A stretch of 64,000 bases of DNA from CAZTAK01 sp964611585. GTDB lineage: Bacteria; Pseudomonadota; Alphaproteobacteria; SHVP01. Shown piece after piece: positions 50,918 through 60,530 of the stretch; position 1 is the first letter of the stretch; each line of letters begins with the position of its first letter. Made by a program: the position numbers and the translations under genes. The stretch is from NCBI GenBank assembly GCA_964611585.1, contig CAZTAK010000001.1, positions 1 through 64,000 on the forward strand, written 5' to 3'. The notes under the pieces were generated by a model. That model saw nothing but the letters and a program-made list of their open reading frames with translations. It searched no databases and was not told the origin of the DNA.

Positions 50918-52618
50918 ATGGCGCACACCAAAGACCCAAAACTACACGCCTACATTCCCGAGCTGATCGAACAGTTTCGGAAACGCGAAATCAGCCGCCG
51001 CGAGTTCCTGCGGACGGCAACGCTTCTGGGCGTCTCGGCGACCGCCGCCTATGCGGTTGCGGGCCGGATCGACGGCCAGACCTTCGTACCGCAGGCCCGC
51101 GCCCAGATGAAGAAGATGGGCGGCCACCTGCGTTTCGGCATGAGCGTTCAGGAAGTCACCGACCCGGCAATCTTCGACTGGACCGAGAAAGGCAACGGCG
51201 CACGGCAAATCGTCGAATCGCTGGTTCGAATCGGAAACGACAATATCGCCCGCCCCTATCTGGCGGAACGCTGGGAGGCCTCGGAAAACCTTAAGACCTG
51301 GACTTTCCATCTTCGGCGCGGCGTCAAATGGTCGAACGGGGACACCTTCAACGCCGACGACCTGATCTTCAATATGGAACGCTGGCTCGACCCTGCCACC
51401 GGTTCGTCGAACCAGTCCCGGTTCGGCACCATGACGACGACCGCTGACACCGGCAAGAAGGACGACAACGGCAATCCGGTTATGTCGACGACCATGACCG
51501 GGGGCGCAATTGAGCGGATCGACGATCATACCGTGCGCTTTCACCTCAATACGCCGAACGTAGCGATCCCGGAAAGTTTCGGCGACTACCCGGCGTTGAT
51601 TGTGCACCGGCGGTTTTCGGACGAAGGCGGCGATCTTTCGAAAAACCCGGTCGGGACCGGCCCCTATCGTCTTGCCGAGTACGTCGTCGGCGAAAAGCTG
51701 GTGCTGGAAAAGCGTCCGGCCTCGGAATACTGGGGCGACGAATTCGCCCTCGACAAGATCACCTACATCGATACCGGCGACGATCCGGCGGCCTCTCTGG
51801 CGGCGCTTGCCTCGGGGCAGATCGACATCAACCACCAGTTCGGCGTCGAACTGATCGACGCGGTGCAGCAAATTCCGACGCTCAACCTCAATGAAACGCC
51901 GACCGCGGCAACCGGCGTCGCCCGAATGCACGTTACCGAAAAACCGTTCGATGATCCGCGCGTGCGCAAGGCGATCCGGCTGACCGTCGATCATCAGCGC
52001 CTGGTCGATATCGTCTTTCGCGGCCATGGGTTGCCGTCGGAAGACCACGCCGTGGCGCCCATTCACCCCGAATACGCGGCCCTGCCCGAGGTCAAACGCG
52101 ACATCGAGCAAGCCAAGGCGCTGTTGCACGAGGCCGGATTTGATAATGGTCTCGACCTGCAAATCAACTGCGTCGCCAACCCGACCTGGGAGCAGAATTC
52201 GTGCACGGCGCTGGCCGAGATGGCGAAGCCCGCGGGCATCAACATCAAAGTCAACGTCATGCCGGGCGGCAGCTATTGGGGCAAGTGGCTGACTTGGCCG
52301 TTCGGTTTCACGTCGTGGGGCCACCGGCCGCTGGGTATTATCAACCTCGGTCTCGGCTACCGGACCGGCGGCAAATGGAACGAAACGGGGCACAACAACC
52401 CGGAGTTCGACAAAGCGCTGGATGAAGCGACCGGCATTCTCGATCCCAGGGAGCGCAGCGTCGTGATGGCGAAGGTTGAAAAGCTCTTGCAGGACGACTC
52501 GGTGATTTCACAGTCGCTGTGGCGGTCGCTGTTCAACGCCAACAACAAGAAGGTGAAGGGCTGGACACTCGGCAACGCATTGGAGCATCACCTCAACGAC
52601 GTGTGGATCGACGCCTGA
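50918..52618 (+). CDS. Peptide/nickel-type ABC transporter substrate-binding protein (SBP family 5)
   Basis: A 566-residue extracellular solute-binding protein with a Tat signal (ISRREFLRTATLLGVSATAA, residues about 27-46). GGHLRFGMSVQEVTDPAIFDW begins the mature domain, YLAERWEASENLKTWTFHLRRGVKWSNGD is the family 5 signature region (given here by its parts LAERWEASENLKTWTFHLR and GVKWSNGD), and FDDPRVRKAIRLTVDHQRLV is typical. ATG 50918 is preferred over 50906 because GGAGGAAACC precedes it. First gene of an importer operon; substrate unknown (peptides, opines or glutathione are possible). Confidence 0.93.
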   Translation: MAHTKDPKLHAYIPELIEQFRKREISRREFLRTATLLGVSATAAYAVAGRIDGQTFVPQARAQMKKMGGHLRFGMSVQEVTDPAIFDWTEKGNGARQIVESLVRIGNDNIARPYLAERWEASENLKTWTFHLRRGVKWSNGDTFNADDLIFNMERWLDPATGSSNQSRFGTMTTTADTGKKDDNGNPVMSTTMTGGAIERIDDHTVRFHLNTPNVAIPESFGDYPALIVHRRFSDEGGDLSKNPVGTGPYRLAEYVVGEKLVLEKRPASEYWGDEFALDKITYIDTGDDPAASLAALASGQIDINHQFGVELIDAVQQIPTLNLNETPTAATGVARMHVTEKPFDDPRVRKAIRLTVDHQRLVDIVFRGHGLPSEDHAVAPIHPEYAALPEVKRDIEQAKALLHEAGFDNGLDLQINCVANPTWEQNSCTALAEMAKPAGINIKVNVMPGGSYWGKWLTWPFGFTSWGHRPLGIINLGLGYRTGGKWNETGHNNPEFDKALDEATGILDPRERSVVMAKVEKLLQDDSVISQSLWRSLFNANNKKVKGWTLGNALEHHLNDVWIDA

Positions 52619-52727
52619 TTGGGCGGATGCGCGGGGCCGGCACCGGCCGGACCCGCGCACCCCGCGCGCCCGCCGCAAGGCCGAGGCGGCACGCGGCGTC
52701 TGACGCCGATCTGGCCGGCACCAAACT

Positions 52728-53660
52728 GTGACGCTTTTGCTGCTCAAACGCATCGGCTACCTGGTGCTGACCATGGTGGCGGTGTCGATCCTGGTATTCT
52801 TGCTGCTCGAAGTCTCGCCCGGCAGCGTTGCGGCCAAGGTACTGGGACCCTATTCGACACTGGAACAGCGCGAACTGTGGCTCGCCGCCCACGGCTACAA
52901 CGAGCCGGTCTTGCAGCGTTATCTCGACTGGTTGTGGCGGTTCTTCACGGGCGATTTTGGCGAATCGACGCGCTTCAAGGTTCCGGTCGCCGATGTCCTG
53001 TGGCGCCGCCTCGGCAACACCGCCATCCTCGGCCTGACGGCGCTTGCGATCATCGTGCCGCTGTCGCTGGTGCTGGGCGTTCTGGCGGGTATGCGCGAGG
53101 GGTCCAAGCTCGACCGCGCAATTTCCATTGGGAGCATCTTCACCACCTCGATCCCCGAGTTCGCCAGTGCGGTGTTCGTCGCCGCCATCTTCGTCTTCTG
53201 GCTGGGCTGGCTGCCGGGAACCTCGGGCATGACCAACGGTTGGAATCCGATCGAGCTGATTCTTCCGGCCCTGGTACTGGTGCTCTACGACTTCGGCTAT
53301 GTCACGCGCATGACCCGCGCCTCGATGGCCGAGGTGATGACCACGCCCTACATCCGGACCGCGGTTCTAAAAGGTCTGCCCTATCGCCGCATCATTACCC
53401 GGCACGCGCTTCGCAATGCGCTGATCGCGCCGTTCACGATCATCATGTTGCAGATCAACTGGCTTTTGTCGGGAGTGATCGTGGTCGAGTTCTTCTTTGC
53501 CTACAAAGGATTTGGCGCGCTTCTGCTCGAGGCGTCGCTCAACCAGGACATTTTCCTGATCGAAGCGTGCACCATGGTCGCCGTGTTCGTGGCGGTGACC
53601 ACTCAGACGGTTGCGGACGTGGGGTACACCTACCTCAATCCGCGCATCCGGTTCAGTTGA
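52728..53660 (+). CDS. ABC transporter permease (DppB-like)
   Basis: A 310-residue permease starting at GTG 52728. KRIGYLVLTMVAVSILVFLLLEVSPGSVAA is the usual first helix plus DPP-B motif region, FGESTRFKVPVADVLWRRLGNTAIL marks the loop before the transmembrane domain, and TPYIRTAVLKGLPYRRIITRHALRNALIAP, seen as YIRTAVLKGLPYRR and HALRNALIAP, is the EAA coupling loop. About six membrane helices. It is the first of two permeases; the gap from the binding-protein gene (109 bases) is GC-rich and may hold a processing hairpin. Confidence 0.92.
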   Translation: MTLLLLKRIGYLVLTMVAVSILVFLLLEVSPGSVAAKVLGPYSTLEQRELWLAAHGYNEPVLQRYLDWLWRFFTGDFGESTRFKVPVADVLWRRLGNTAILGLTALAIIVPLSLVLGVLAGMREGSKLDRAISIGSIFTTSIPEFASAVFVAAIFVFWLGWLPGTSGMTNGWNPIELILPALVLVLYDFGYVTRMTRASMAEVMTTPYIRTAVLKGLPYRRIITRHALRNALIAPFTIIMLQINWLLSGVIVVEFFFAYKGFGALLLEASLNQDIFLIEACTMVAVFVAVTTQTVADVGYTYLNPRIRFS

Positions 53661-53708
53661 GGTACCGGCGATGGCAGACTCACGAAGTGTTCAATCCGCC
53701 CCCGCGGG

Positions 53709-54563
53709 GTGCGCAGGGCGTTGGTGCGAACGATGAAGTCGTTCGCGTTGTTGCGGGAATCGCCGGTCGGCATGATCGGCACGGCGATCATCGTGCTGTG
53801 GATCGCGATTGCACTGCTGGCGCCGCTGATCGCGCCCTTTCCTCCCAACGCGCAGATCCTCCCGTTCGCAAGGCCGCTCGCGGCGGCGCCTGACGGCGGT
53901 ACATTCTGGCTCGGCACCGATAATCTCGGGCGCGACATTCTCAGCCGCATCATCTGGGGCGCGCAGACGGTGCTGACCTATGCCCCGGCGGCGACCCTCA
54001 GCGCCTATGTCGTCGGCGTCGCCATGGGCCTTGCCGCCGGTTACCTGCGGGGCTGGATCGACGAAGTGCTGTCGCGGTTGAGCGACGTGATTCTGTCGTT
54101 CCCGATCCTGGTCCTCTACATCATCATCATCGCCACCGTCGGCGCTTCGGGCCTCAACATCATTCTCGCCGTCACTTTCGCCAGTACGCCCGGCATCATG
54201 CGAATCGTGCGGAGCCTGGTTCTCGACCTGCGCAACCGCAACTATGTCGCCGCGGCCGAGACCCGGGGCGAATCGACATGGCATATCATGCTGGTCGAGA
54301 TTCTGCCCAACGCGCGCGGACCGCTCATCGTCGACGGCTGCCTGCGGCTCGGTTACGTCACGATAACCATTGGCGCGCTCGGTTTTCTCGGGCTTGGGCT
54401 TCCGCCGCCCGATCCCGACTGGGGCACCATGGTGAATCAGGGACGGCCGATGGCGATGGTATTCCCGCACATGGTGCTTTACCCGTGCGCCGCGATTACC
54501 TCATTGGTGCTGGGCTTTAACCTGTTGGCCGACGGCCTGCGGGAAATCTCGCTCAAGGATTGA
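53709..54563 (+). CDS. ABC transporter permease (DppC-like)
   Basis: A 284-residue permease with five to six helices. FWLGTDNLGRDILSRIIWGAQ is the conserved DppC/OppC region after the first helix; NYVAAAETRGESTWHIMLVEILPNARGPL, seen as YVAAAETRGEST and ILPNARGPLIV, is the EAA loop; and GALGFLGLGLPPPDPDWGTM the C-terminal signature. GTG 53709 is taken as start, with ATG 53733 as an alternative. It ends three bases before the ATPase gene. Confidence 0.92.
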   Translation: MRRALVRTMKSFALLRESPVGMIGTAIIVLWIAIALLAPLIAPFPPNAQILPFARPLAAAPDGGTFWLGTDNLGRDILSRIIWGAQTVLTYAPAATLSAYVVGVAMGLAAGYLRGWIDEVLSRLSDVILSFPILVLYIIIIATVGASGLNIILAVTFASTPGIMRIVRSLVLDLRNRNYVAAAETRGESTWHIMLVEILPNARGPLIVDGCLRLGYVTITIGALGFLGLGLPPPDPDWGTMVNQGRPMAMVFPHMVLYPCAAITSLVLGFNLLADGLREISLKD

Positions 54564-54565
54564 CG

Positions 54566-56665
54566 ATGGACGCGAAGGCTTCCAGGGCAACAGCGGAACC
54601 GCTTCTCGACATACGCGATCTGTGCGTGTCGTACTTCACGCGCGCGGGCGAGGTTCCCGCGGTCGAAGATTTTTCGCTGTCTCTGGCGCCGGGCGAAGCG
54701 GTCGGCCTGGTCGGCGAATCGGGGTGCGGCAAGACCACCGTCGCCATGGCGATCATGCGGTATCTGGGCCGCAACGGCCGCACGGTCGGCGGTGAAATCC
54801 GGTTCGGCGGGCGCAACATGGAAAGCCTCGCGCCGCTTGAGTTGCGCGCCGTCCGCGGCGGTAAGATCGCGATGGTGTATCAGGAGCCGATGTCGGCGCT
54901 CAACCCCAGCATGCCGCTCGGCCAACAGCTTGCCGAGGTGCCGCGATACCACGATTCGGTTGACGATGCCGAGGCGCGCGACCGCGTGCTGGAGGTGCTG
55001 ATCGACGTCAAATTGGCCGATCCGGAACGTGTTTTCGACGCCTACCCGCACCAGATTTCGGGCGGGCAACAGCAGCGTGCCGTCATCGCCATGGCTCTGC
55101 TGGGACGGCCGTCGCTATTGCTGCTGGACGAGCCGACCACCGCCCTTGACGTCACGATCGAAGCCGGCATCGTCGATCTGATCGCCGAGATTCGCGCCAA
55201 GTACGGAACCAGCATTCTGTACATTTCGCACAACCTCGGCCTCATTCTCGAAACCTGCGATCGAATCAGCGTGATGTACTCGGGTGAGGTGGTGGAAGAG
55301 GGATTGGTGCGCGATGTTTTCTCGGCCCCCCGCCATCCCTATACACAGGGTCTGTTCCGCTGCATTCCGACAGTCGCCGCCGATAAGTCCGAGCGGCCGT
55401 TGCGGCCGATCCGGGGCCAGCTTCCGTTGCCGCACGAGCGCCCCGCGGGATGCAATTTCGGCCCCCGGTGCGATTTTTTCTCGCCAGGTCTGTGCAATAC
55501 GCCCGATCTGCCGCTGCAAACCACCACCGCAGACGGCGGGGCGCCCCGTGTGCGCTGCCGTCGCTGGCAGGATGTTGCCGCCGACGAAGCGGTCCTGCCG
55601 GCCCGGGCGCGCGGTTTACGCTCCGGCGAGGGCCCCGCGCCAATCCTCGACGTCCGCGGCCTTCACAAGCGCTATCCCGTTCAGGACCGCACCCTGGGAG
55701 CGCTCCTTTCCGGCCAAGGAAAGCGGTACGTCCAAGCCAACGAAGGCCTGACCTTCAGCGCGCGGCGCGGCGAGACGCTGGCCGTGGTCGGCGAATCCGG
55801 ATGTGGCAAATCGACCTTCGCCAAGGTTCTGATGGGGCTGGAAACGGCGACCGCGGGCGAGGCCCGGTTCAATGGCGAGGAGATCGGGACACGCCCCGTC
55901 CGCCGCCGCCAGCCCGAACAACTGGCGGCCATGCAAATGGTGTTTCAGGATCCGAGCGAAACCCTGAATCCCAGCCACACCGTCGGCGGCCAAATTGGGC
56001 GCGTCGTCCGGCGGCTGGGCGGGCGCACCGACCGCAGCGAAATCCGGGCCGAGGTCGCACGTCTGCTCGATCTGGTGAAGCTGCCGCAGAACATGGCGAA
56101 TCGGCTGCCGCGACAATTATCGGGTGGGCAGAAGCAGCGAATCGGAATTGCGCGCGCCTTTGCCGGCAGTCCCGGTCTGGTGGTTGCCGACGAGCCGGTG
56201 TCGGCACTCGACGTCTCGGTTCAGGCGGCGGTGACTGAACTGCTGATCGACATTCAACGCGAATTCGGAACCACGCTCTTGTACATCAGCCACGATCTCG
56301 GTGTGGTGCGATATCTTGCCGACCAGGTCGTGGTGTTGTACCTCGGGCAAGTGATGGAAACCGGGACGACCGATCAGGTGTTCGGTCCGCCACATCACCC
56401 CTACACCGAGGCACTGTTGTCGGCGGTACCGGTGACCGACCCGCAAGCGGAACGCCGCCGTATCGTCCTTGAGGGAAGCCCGCCCAGCGCTCTCGATCCG
56501 CCACACGGTTGTCCTTTTCACACCCGGTGCCCGCGAAAAGTGGGAGCCCAATGCGAAACCGGGCGGCCCGCCGAACAGTTGGCCGCGTCGGGACACCGGA
56601 TCGCCTGTCATATCCCCGTCGAAGAGCTGGCCGAGGTCCGGCCGTTGAGGAAGCGCGGTTTCTAG
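54566..56665 (+). CDS. Fused DppD-DppF ABC ATPase
   Basis: A 699-residue protein with two complete ABC ATPase domains joined by about 60 residues, replacing the two separate ATPases of Dpp/Opp systems. Domain 1: Walker A GESGCGKTTVA, signature ISGGQQQRAVIAMAL, Walker B LLLLDEPTTALD. Domain 2: GESGCGKSTFA, LSGGQKQRIGIARAF, LVVADEPVSALD. Each half ends with the Cys-rich oligopeptide C-terminal segment (GCNFGPRCDFF; GCPFHTRCPRK), in which four Cys may bind a 4Fe-4S cluster. ATG 54566 is used; a TTG at 54560 overlaps the upstream stop. Confidence 0.93.
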   Translation: MDAKASRATAEPLLDIRDLCVSYFTRAGEVPAVEDFSLSLAPGEAVGLVGESGCGKTTVAMAIMRYLGRNGRTVGGEIRFGGRNMESLAPLELRAVRGGKIAMVYQEPMSALNPSMPLGQQLAEVPRYHDSVDDAEARDRVLEVLIDVKLADPERVFDAYPHQISGGQQQRAVIAMALLGRPSLLLLDEPTTALDVTIEAGIVDLIAEIRAKYGTSILYISHNLGLILETCDRISVMYSGEVVEEGLVRDVFSAPRHPYTQGLFRCIPTVAADKSERPLRPIRGQLPLPHERPAGCNFGPRCDFFSPGLCNTPDLPLQTTTADGGAPRVRCRRWQDVAADEAVLPARARGLRSGEGPAPILDVRGLHKRYPVQDRTLGALLSGQGKRYVQANEGLTFSARRGETLAVVGESGCGKSTFAKVLMGLETATAGEARFNGEEIGTRPVRRRQPEQLAAMQMVFQDPSETLNPSHTVGGQIGRVVRRLGGRTDRSEIRAEVARLLDLVKLPQNMANRLPRQLSGGQKQRIGIARAFAGSPGLVVADEPVSALDVSVQAAVTELLIDIQREFGTTLLYISHDLGVVRYLADQVVVLYLGQVMETGTTDQVFGPPHHPYTEALLSAVPVTDPQAERRRIVLEGSPPSALDPPHGCPFHTRCPRKVGAQCETGRPAEQLAASGHRIACHIPVEELAEVRPLRKRGF

Positions 56666-56836
56666 GTCGCGGAATCCGTCGAACTCTTTCACCAGTTCTT
56701 TACTTTCACAGGTTCTAATGCATCCCGAAATTGTGCCATCTCGGGTGCAGTTCCGGCGCCGGACGTTGGGCCCGAACTCAAGCCGGATACGCAGGTTCCG
56801 GCGGAGCAAGCAAAATAGATTCGAGGCGGTCCAAAC

Positions 56837-58609
56837 GTGGACAAAGAAGAACTGAAGATTCTAGTTGCAGTCCCCGCCGTCGACATTAGGGCGGTCGCCC
56901 AGGCATTGACCGAGGCAGGTTTCCGGTATTCCCTCCATACTGCGAATACCGCCGAGGCTGCGAGCGACGGTTTAGGCCAGATCGGGTTCGATTTTGCGAT
57001 TCTCGGTGAAACCCTGCCGGACGACGGGGGCGAAGCCTTACTTCCCCACATTATCGGGCACGGGATCGAAGTGCCCGTCATCTTCATTTTCGACGGCGAC
57101 ATGGACTTGTCGCGCGCGACGAATGTAGTTCGCTTGGGTGTCGCCGACTGTTTTCACCAGTCGGAGCTCTCGTCCGAGCGGTTGGAGCGTGCCGCACTGA
57201 CGGCGCTCCGGTTTTACCGCGCCCAGTCGAAAGCGATCCGAGCCCAGAAGCAGCTGACCATGCGGGCTTTGTTCGACCCCCTGACCGATTTGCCGAACCG
57301 GGGCTTGTTCTTCGCCCGGGTGAACCGGGCGCTGGCGTTGTCGGAGAAAGATAATCGCGAAGTCGCCATACTGGCGATCGATCTGAACCGGTTTCGAGAC
57401 GTAAATAACGTGTTGAGCCATGCTGCCGGTGACGAACTGTTGCGGCTGGTAACGACACGCCTCAATAATGTGGTCCGCACGACCGATACACTGGCGCGCC
57501 TGGGTGCCGACGAGTTCGCGATCCTGATGCCGAAGAACGCATCGATTCCAGCGGCCGAGAGCATGGCGCGACGTGTGCACGACGCGATGCTCCCGCCCTA
57601 TACCATCGAGCGCCAGAACCTCGGCGTCGGTTCAAGTATCGGTATTGCCGTATCGCCCCATCACGGATCGGACAGTTCGGCGTTGTTGCGCCATGCCGAT
57701 CTGGCCCGCCTCGCGGCCAAACGGGGCAAACAAGCGTTCGTCGTATTTGCTGGCGACGATACGAATCTGACACTCCACTCGATGTCGCTCGCCAGCGATC
57801 TCCGCAACGCCGTTCCCGAGAAACAACTGGTTCTCTATTACCAGCCGAAGATCAGCACCGAGGACGGAACCGTCTGCGGCGTCGAGGCGTTGACGCGCTG
57901 GAACCATCCCGAACACGGCATGGTACCGCCCGACACCTTTATCCCGTTGGCCGAGCAAACCGGTCTGATTGAACCGCTAACGCAGTGGCTTCTTGAAGAG
58001 GCCGCCGCCCAACACCGGTCCTGGAAGCGGACCGGTAACCACATCCCGATTGCGGTCAATATTTCTGCCATCACGCTGCAAAATTCGAACTTTCCCCAAG
58101 TAGTCGGCGAACTGCTGGGGAGGCACTCGCTGTCGGGCGGCAGCGTCATGCTGGAGATCACCGAAAGCGCGATCATGTCCGATGTCGCCCAGGCCGCGCG
58201 GACGGTGAATGAACTCGCTGAAATGGGCGTTGGATTCTCGATCGACGATTTCGGAACCGGCTATACGTCGTTTTCCTACATCGGCAAACTGCCGATCCGC
58301 GAGATCAAGGTCGACAAATCGTTCGTCTTCAACATGCTCAAAATCAACGACGACGCCGCCATCGTCCGGACCATCGTCGAAATGGGCAAGAACCTGGGCG
58401 TCAACGTGGTCGCCGAAGGGGTCGAGGACGAAGAGACCTGGAATGCCTTGGGGACACTTGGCTGCGACACCTGCCAAGGATACTTTTTCAGCAAGCCGGT
58501 GCCGCCGGATGAACTGGTGACGTGGCTGGATACGGCGCCCTGGCCGGTGCGCCCGCGGACCAAAATGATTGACGATGGCCTGCTCCGCGCCGACGGCACT
58601 ACCGGCTGA
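56837..58609 (+). CDS. Pseudo-receiver - degenerate GGDEF - EAL protein
   Basis: A 590-residue protein beginning at GTG 56837. Residues 7-125 have a receiver-like layout without a phosphorylatable Asp (FAILGETLPDDGG). The GGDEF-like domain (about 145-305) reads RLGADEFAIL (223-227 GADEF) and lacks further cyclase residues, so it probably only binds GTP or regulates. The EAL domain (about 325-575) is intact: VEALTRW (Glu350), ITESAIM, IDDFGTGYTSF, KVDKSFV, and VAEGVED. It should therefore hydrolyse c-di-GMP. The 170-base upstream gap separates it from the ABC operon. Confidence 0.9.
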   Translation: MDKEELKILVAVPAVDIRAVAQALTEAGFRYSLHTANTAEAASDGLGQIGFDFAILGETLPDDGGEALLPHIIGHGIEVPVIFIFDGDMDLSRATNVVRLGVADCFHQSELSSERLERAALTALRFYRAQSKAIRAQKQLTMRALFDPLTDLPNRGLFFARVNRALALSEKDNREVAILAIDLNRFRDVNNVLSHAAGDELLRLVTTRLNNVVRTTDTLARLGADEFAILMPKNASIPAAESMARRVHDAMLPPYTIERQNLGVGSSIGIAVSPHHGSDSSALLRHADLARLAAKRGKQAFVVFAGDDTNLTLHSMSLASDLRNAVPEKQLVLYYQPKISTEDGTVCGVEALTRWNHPEHGMVPPDTFIPLAEQTGLIEPLTQWLLEEAAAQHRSWKRTGNHIPIAVNISAITLQNSNFPQVVGELLGRHSLSGGSVMLEITESAIMSDVAQAARTVNELAEMGVGFSIDDFGTGYTSFSYIGKLPIREIKVDKSFVFNMLKINDDAAIVRTIVEMGKNLGVNVVAEGVEDEETWNALGTLGCDTCQGYFFSKPVPPDELVTWLDTAPWPVRPRTKMIDDGLLRADGTTG

Positions 58610-58612
58610 GAC

Positions 58613-59137
58613 TCAGATATCCTCCCAACTGCACTCGAGCTGAAGCTGTTGCGCCGTATTCGACACCGCGGCCAGGCACGCCTCGGCCCGGTCCGGATTG
58701 AGAGCGACATCGAAGTGGGTCGTATAGATCTGCCGGCCGCCGGCAACATGATGCTGTGAATTGAGGCGGACGATGTTGGCGTCGAATTCGACGAACGCTT
58801 CAGTAAGTCGCGCGATCAGACCCGGCTGATCGCCGCCGGAAACCCGGATCCGGTGGGTCCGCCGTGCCGTTGCAGTGTGGCGCGTGTCGTACCGGAATTC
58901 AGAAACGTCAAGCGTGCAACCTTGCAATTCGTCGAGCGTCTCGAGGGCTGCGGCTACATCCGCATTTTGAATGTCGGTTGAAGTTTCGGCGATGGCGTTG
59001 AATTCGAACGCGGTACCCAGGACGGCAAACGAGGTGTCGCCCAGATTGAGACCGAGATCGAACAGCCGCCCGGTCAGGGCCGCGACGACGCCGACCCGGT
59101 CGGGGCCGCTACAGGAAATCAACAAGGTTCGTGTCAT
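58613..59137 (-). CDS. Double ACT-domain protein (GcvR-like)
   Basis: A 174-residue protein with two ACT domains: residues 3-80 (LLISCSGPDRVGVVAALTGRLFDLGLNLGD, seen as SGPDRVGVVAALTGRL) and 93-170 (IRVSGGDQPGLIARLTEAFVEFDANIVRLN, seen as GGDQPGLIARLTEAF). This is the layout of GcvR, a regulator of glycine cleavage. ACT domains bind amino acids; a link with thrH (serine/threonine metabolism) in this window is only an idea. It lies between two convergent/divergent neighbours and is monocistronic. Confidence 0.88.
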   Translation of the reverse strand: MTRTLLISCSGPDRVGVVAALTGRLFDLGLNLGDTSFAVLGTAFEFNAIAETSTDIQNADVAAALETLDELQGCTLDVSEFRYDTRHTATARRTHRIRVSGGDQPGLIARLTEAFVEFDANIVRLNSQHHVAGGRQIYTTHFDVALNPDRAEACLAAVSNTAQQLQLECSWEDI

Positions 59138-59274
59138 CCGGCCCTCCTGGCGGCGATGGTTCCAGCGTCTCTATCACGGCTCGCGCGCGCCGCAAACCGT
59201 CGGCGCCTGATTGCCCGAATCGGGTTGGGCCGGTATGTTCGGGCGCCCCAACCCTTCGCACCCAAAATCACGCC

Positions 59275-60474
59275 ATGGACGATCTCAAAACCCTCGATGA
59301 TCTCGACGTTGAGGGACGGACAGCGCTGGTCCGCGTCGATCTCAACGTGCCGATGGAGGAATTGACCCTTCTCGACGGACTGCGGATTGAACGCCTCAAG
59401 CCGACGGTAATGGAACTTCTTTCGCGCGGCGCCCGGGTCGTCCTCCTTTCGCACTTCGGCCGGCCCGGCGGATCGTTTCAGGCAGACCTGTCTTTGAGGC
59501 GCGTCAACGAAGTGTTTGGCGAAGCGCTGGGACGCCCGCCGCTGCCGTTCGCCGAGGATTGCATCGGCCCCGAAGCCGCGCGCGTGGTTGCGGACCTGGA
59601 ACTGGGCGAGGTCGCCCTGCTGGAGAATCTTCGGTTCCATCCCGGCGAGACCACCAACGACACCGAATTTGCAGCCGCGCTTGCCGCGTTGGGTGATGTA
59701 TACGTCAACGACGCCTTCAGTTGCGCCCACCGGGCACACGCTTCGATCGAGGCGATCGCGCACCTGCTGCCCAGCGCCGCCGGCCGCGGCATGGCGGCCG
59801 AGCTGATGGCCCTCGGACAGGTGCTGGACACACCCGAGCGCCCCCTCGCCGCGGTCATCGGCGGTGCCAAGGTATCTTCCAAGCTGGCGCTCTTGTCGAC
59901 GCTGGTCAAACAGGTGCAGGTCCTGGCGGTCGGCGGCGCCATGGCGAATACGTTCCTGCTCGCCAAAGGGATCGGCATCGGAAGCAGTTTATGCGAACCG
60001 GACCTGATGGACATTGCCGGCGGGATTCTCGCCACCGCGGGGGTCGCAGGATGCGAGATCGTGCTGCCTGAGGACGTCGTGGTCGCGGCCGAGCTAGTTC
60101 CGGGCACCGCCACCCGGACGGTCGGCGTCACCGCAATTCCAGACGGGATGATGGTTCTCGACGTCGGGCCGAAATCGGCAGATGCCCTCGCCCGGCGCCT
60201 GGCCGACTGCCGTACGCTGGTGTGGAACGGGCCCTTGGGCGCCTTCGAAACCGAGCCCTTCGACCGGGGCACCTGTTCCGTTGCCCTGGCGGCGGCCAAA
60301 CTGACGCGCGGGGGCAAAATGATCAGCGTCGCCGGCGGTGGCGACACCATGGCAGCACTGGCGCACGCGGGCGCCGCCCAAGATTTCACTTATGTCTCGG
60401 CGGCAGGCGGCGCGTTCTTGGAATGGCTGGAAGGAAAACGCCTACCCGGGGTCGAGGTGCTGCGGAAACGCTGA
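59275..60474 (+). CDS. pgk: Phosphoglycerate kinase
   Basis: A 399-residue enzyme close to the usual length. ALVRVDLNVPMEE, LLSHFGRPGG, LLENLRFHPGE, VYVNDAFSCAHRAHAS and VVWNGPLGAFE-like TLVWNGPLGAFE are family motifs; VIGGAKVSSKLALL and VAGGGDTMAALA bind nucleotide. It makes ATP from 1,3-bisphosphoglycerate in glycolysis. The N-terminal loop is shorter than normal (NVPMEELTLLDGLRIERL, without the NVTDDTRI phrase), still compatible with activity. It stands alone, without gap or fba next to it. Confidence 0.93.
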   Translation: MDDLKTLDDLDVEGRTALVRVDLNVPMEELTLLDGLRIERLKPTVMELLSRGARVVLLSHFGRPGGSFQADLSLRRVNEVFGEALGRPPLPFAEDCIGPEAARVVADLELGEVALLENLRFHPGETTNDTEFAAALAALGDVYVNDAFSCAHRAHASIEAIAHLLPSAAGRGMAAELMALGQVLDTPERPLAAVIGGAKVSSKLALLSTLVKQVQVLAVGGAMANTFLLAKGIGIGSSLCEPDLMDIAGGILATAGVAGCEIVLPEDVVVAAELVPGTATRTVGVTAIPDGMMVLDVGPKSADALARRLADCRTLVWNGPLGAFETEPFDRGTCSVALAAAKLTRGGKMISVAGGGDTMAALAHAGAAQDFTYVSAAGGAFLEWLEGKRLPGVEVLRKR

Positions 60475-60530
60475 CCGCCGCGGCACGCCGGCGCGCGCCA
60501 GGAACCCTGCGCCAACCCTTTCCCTGAAGT

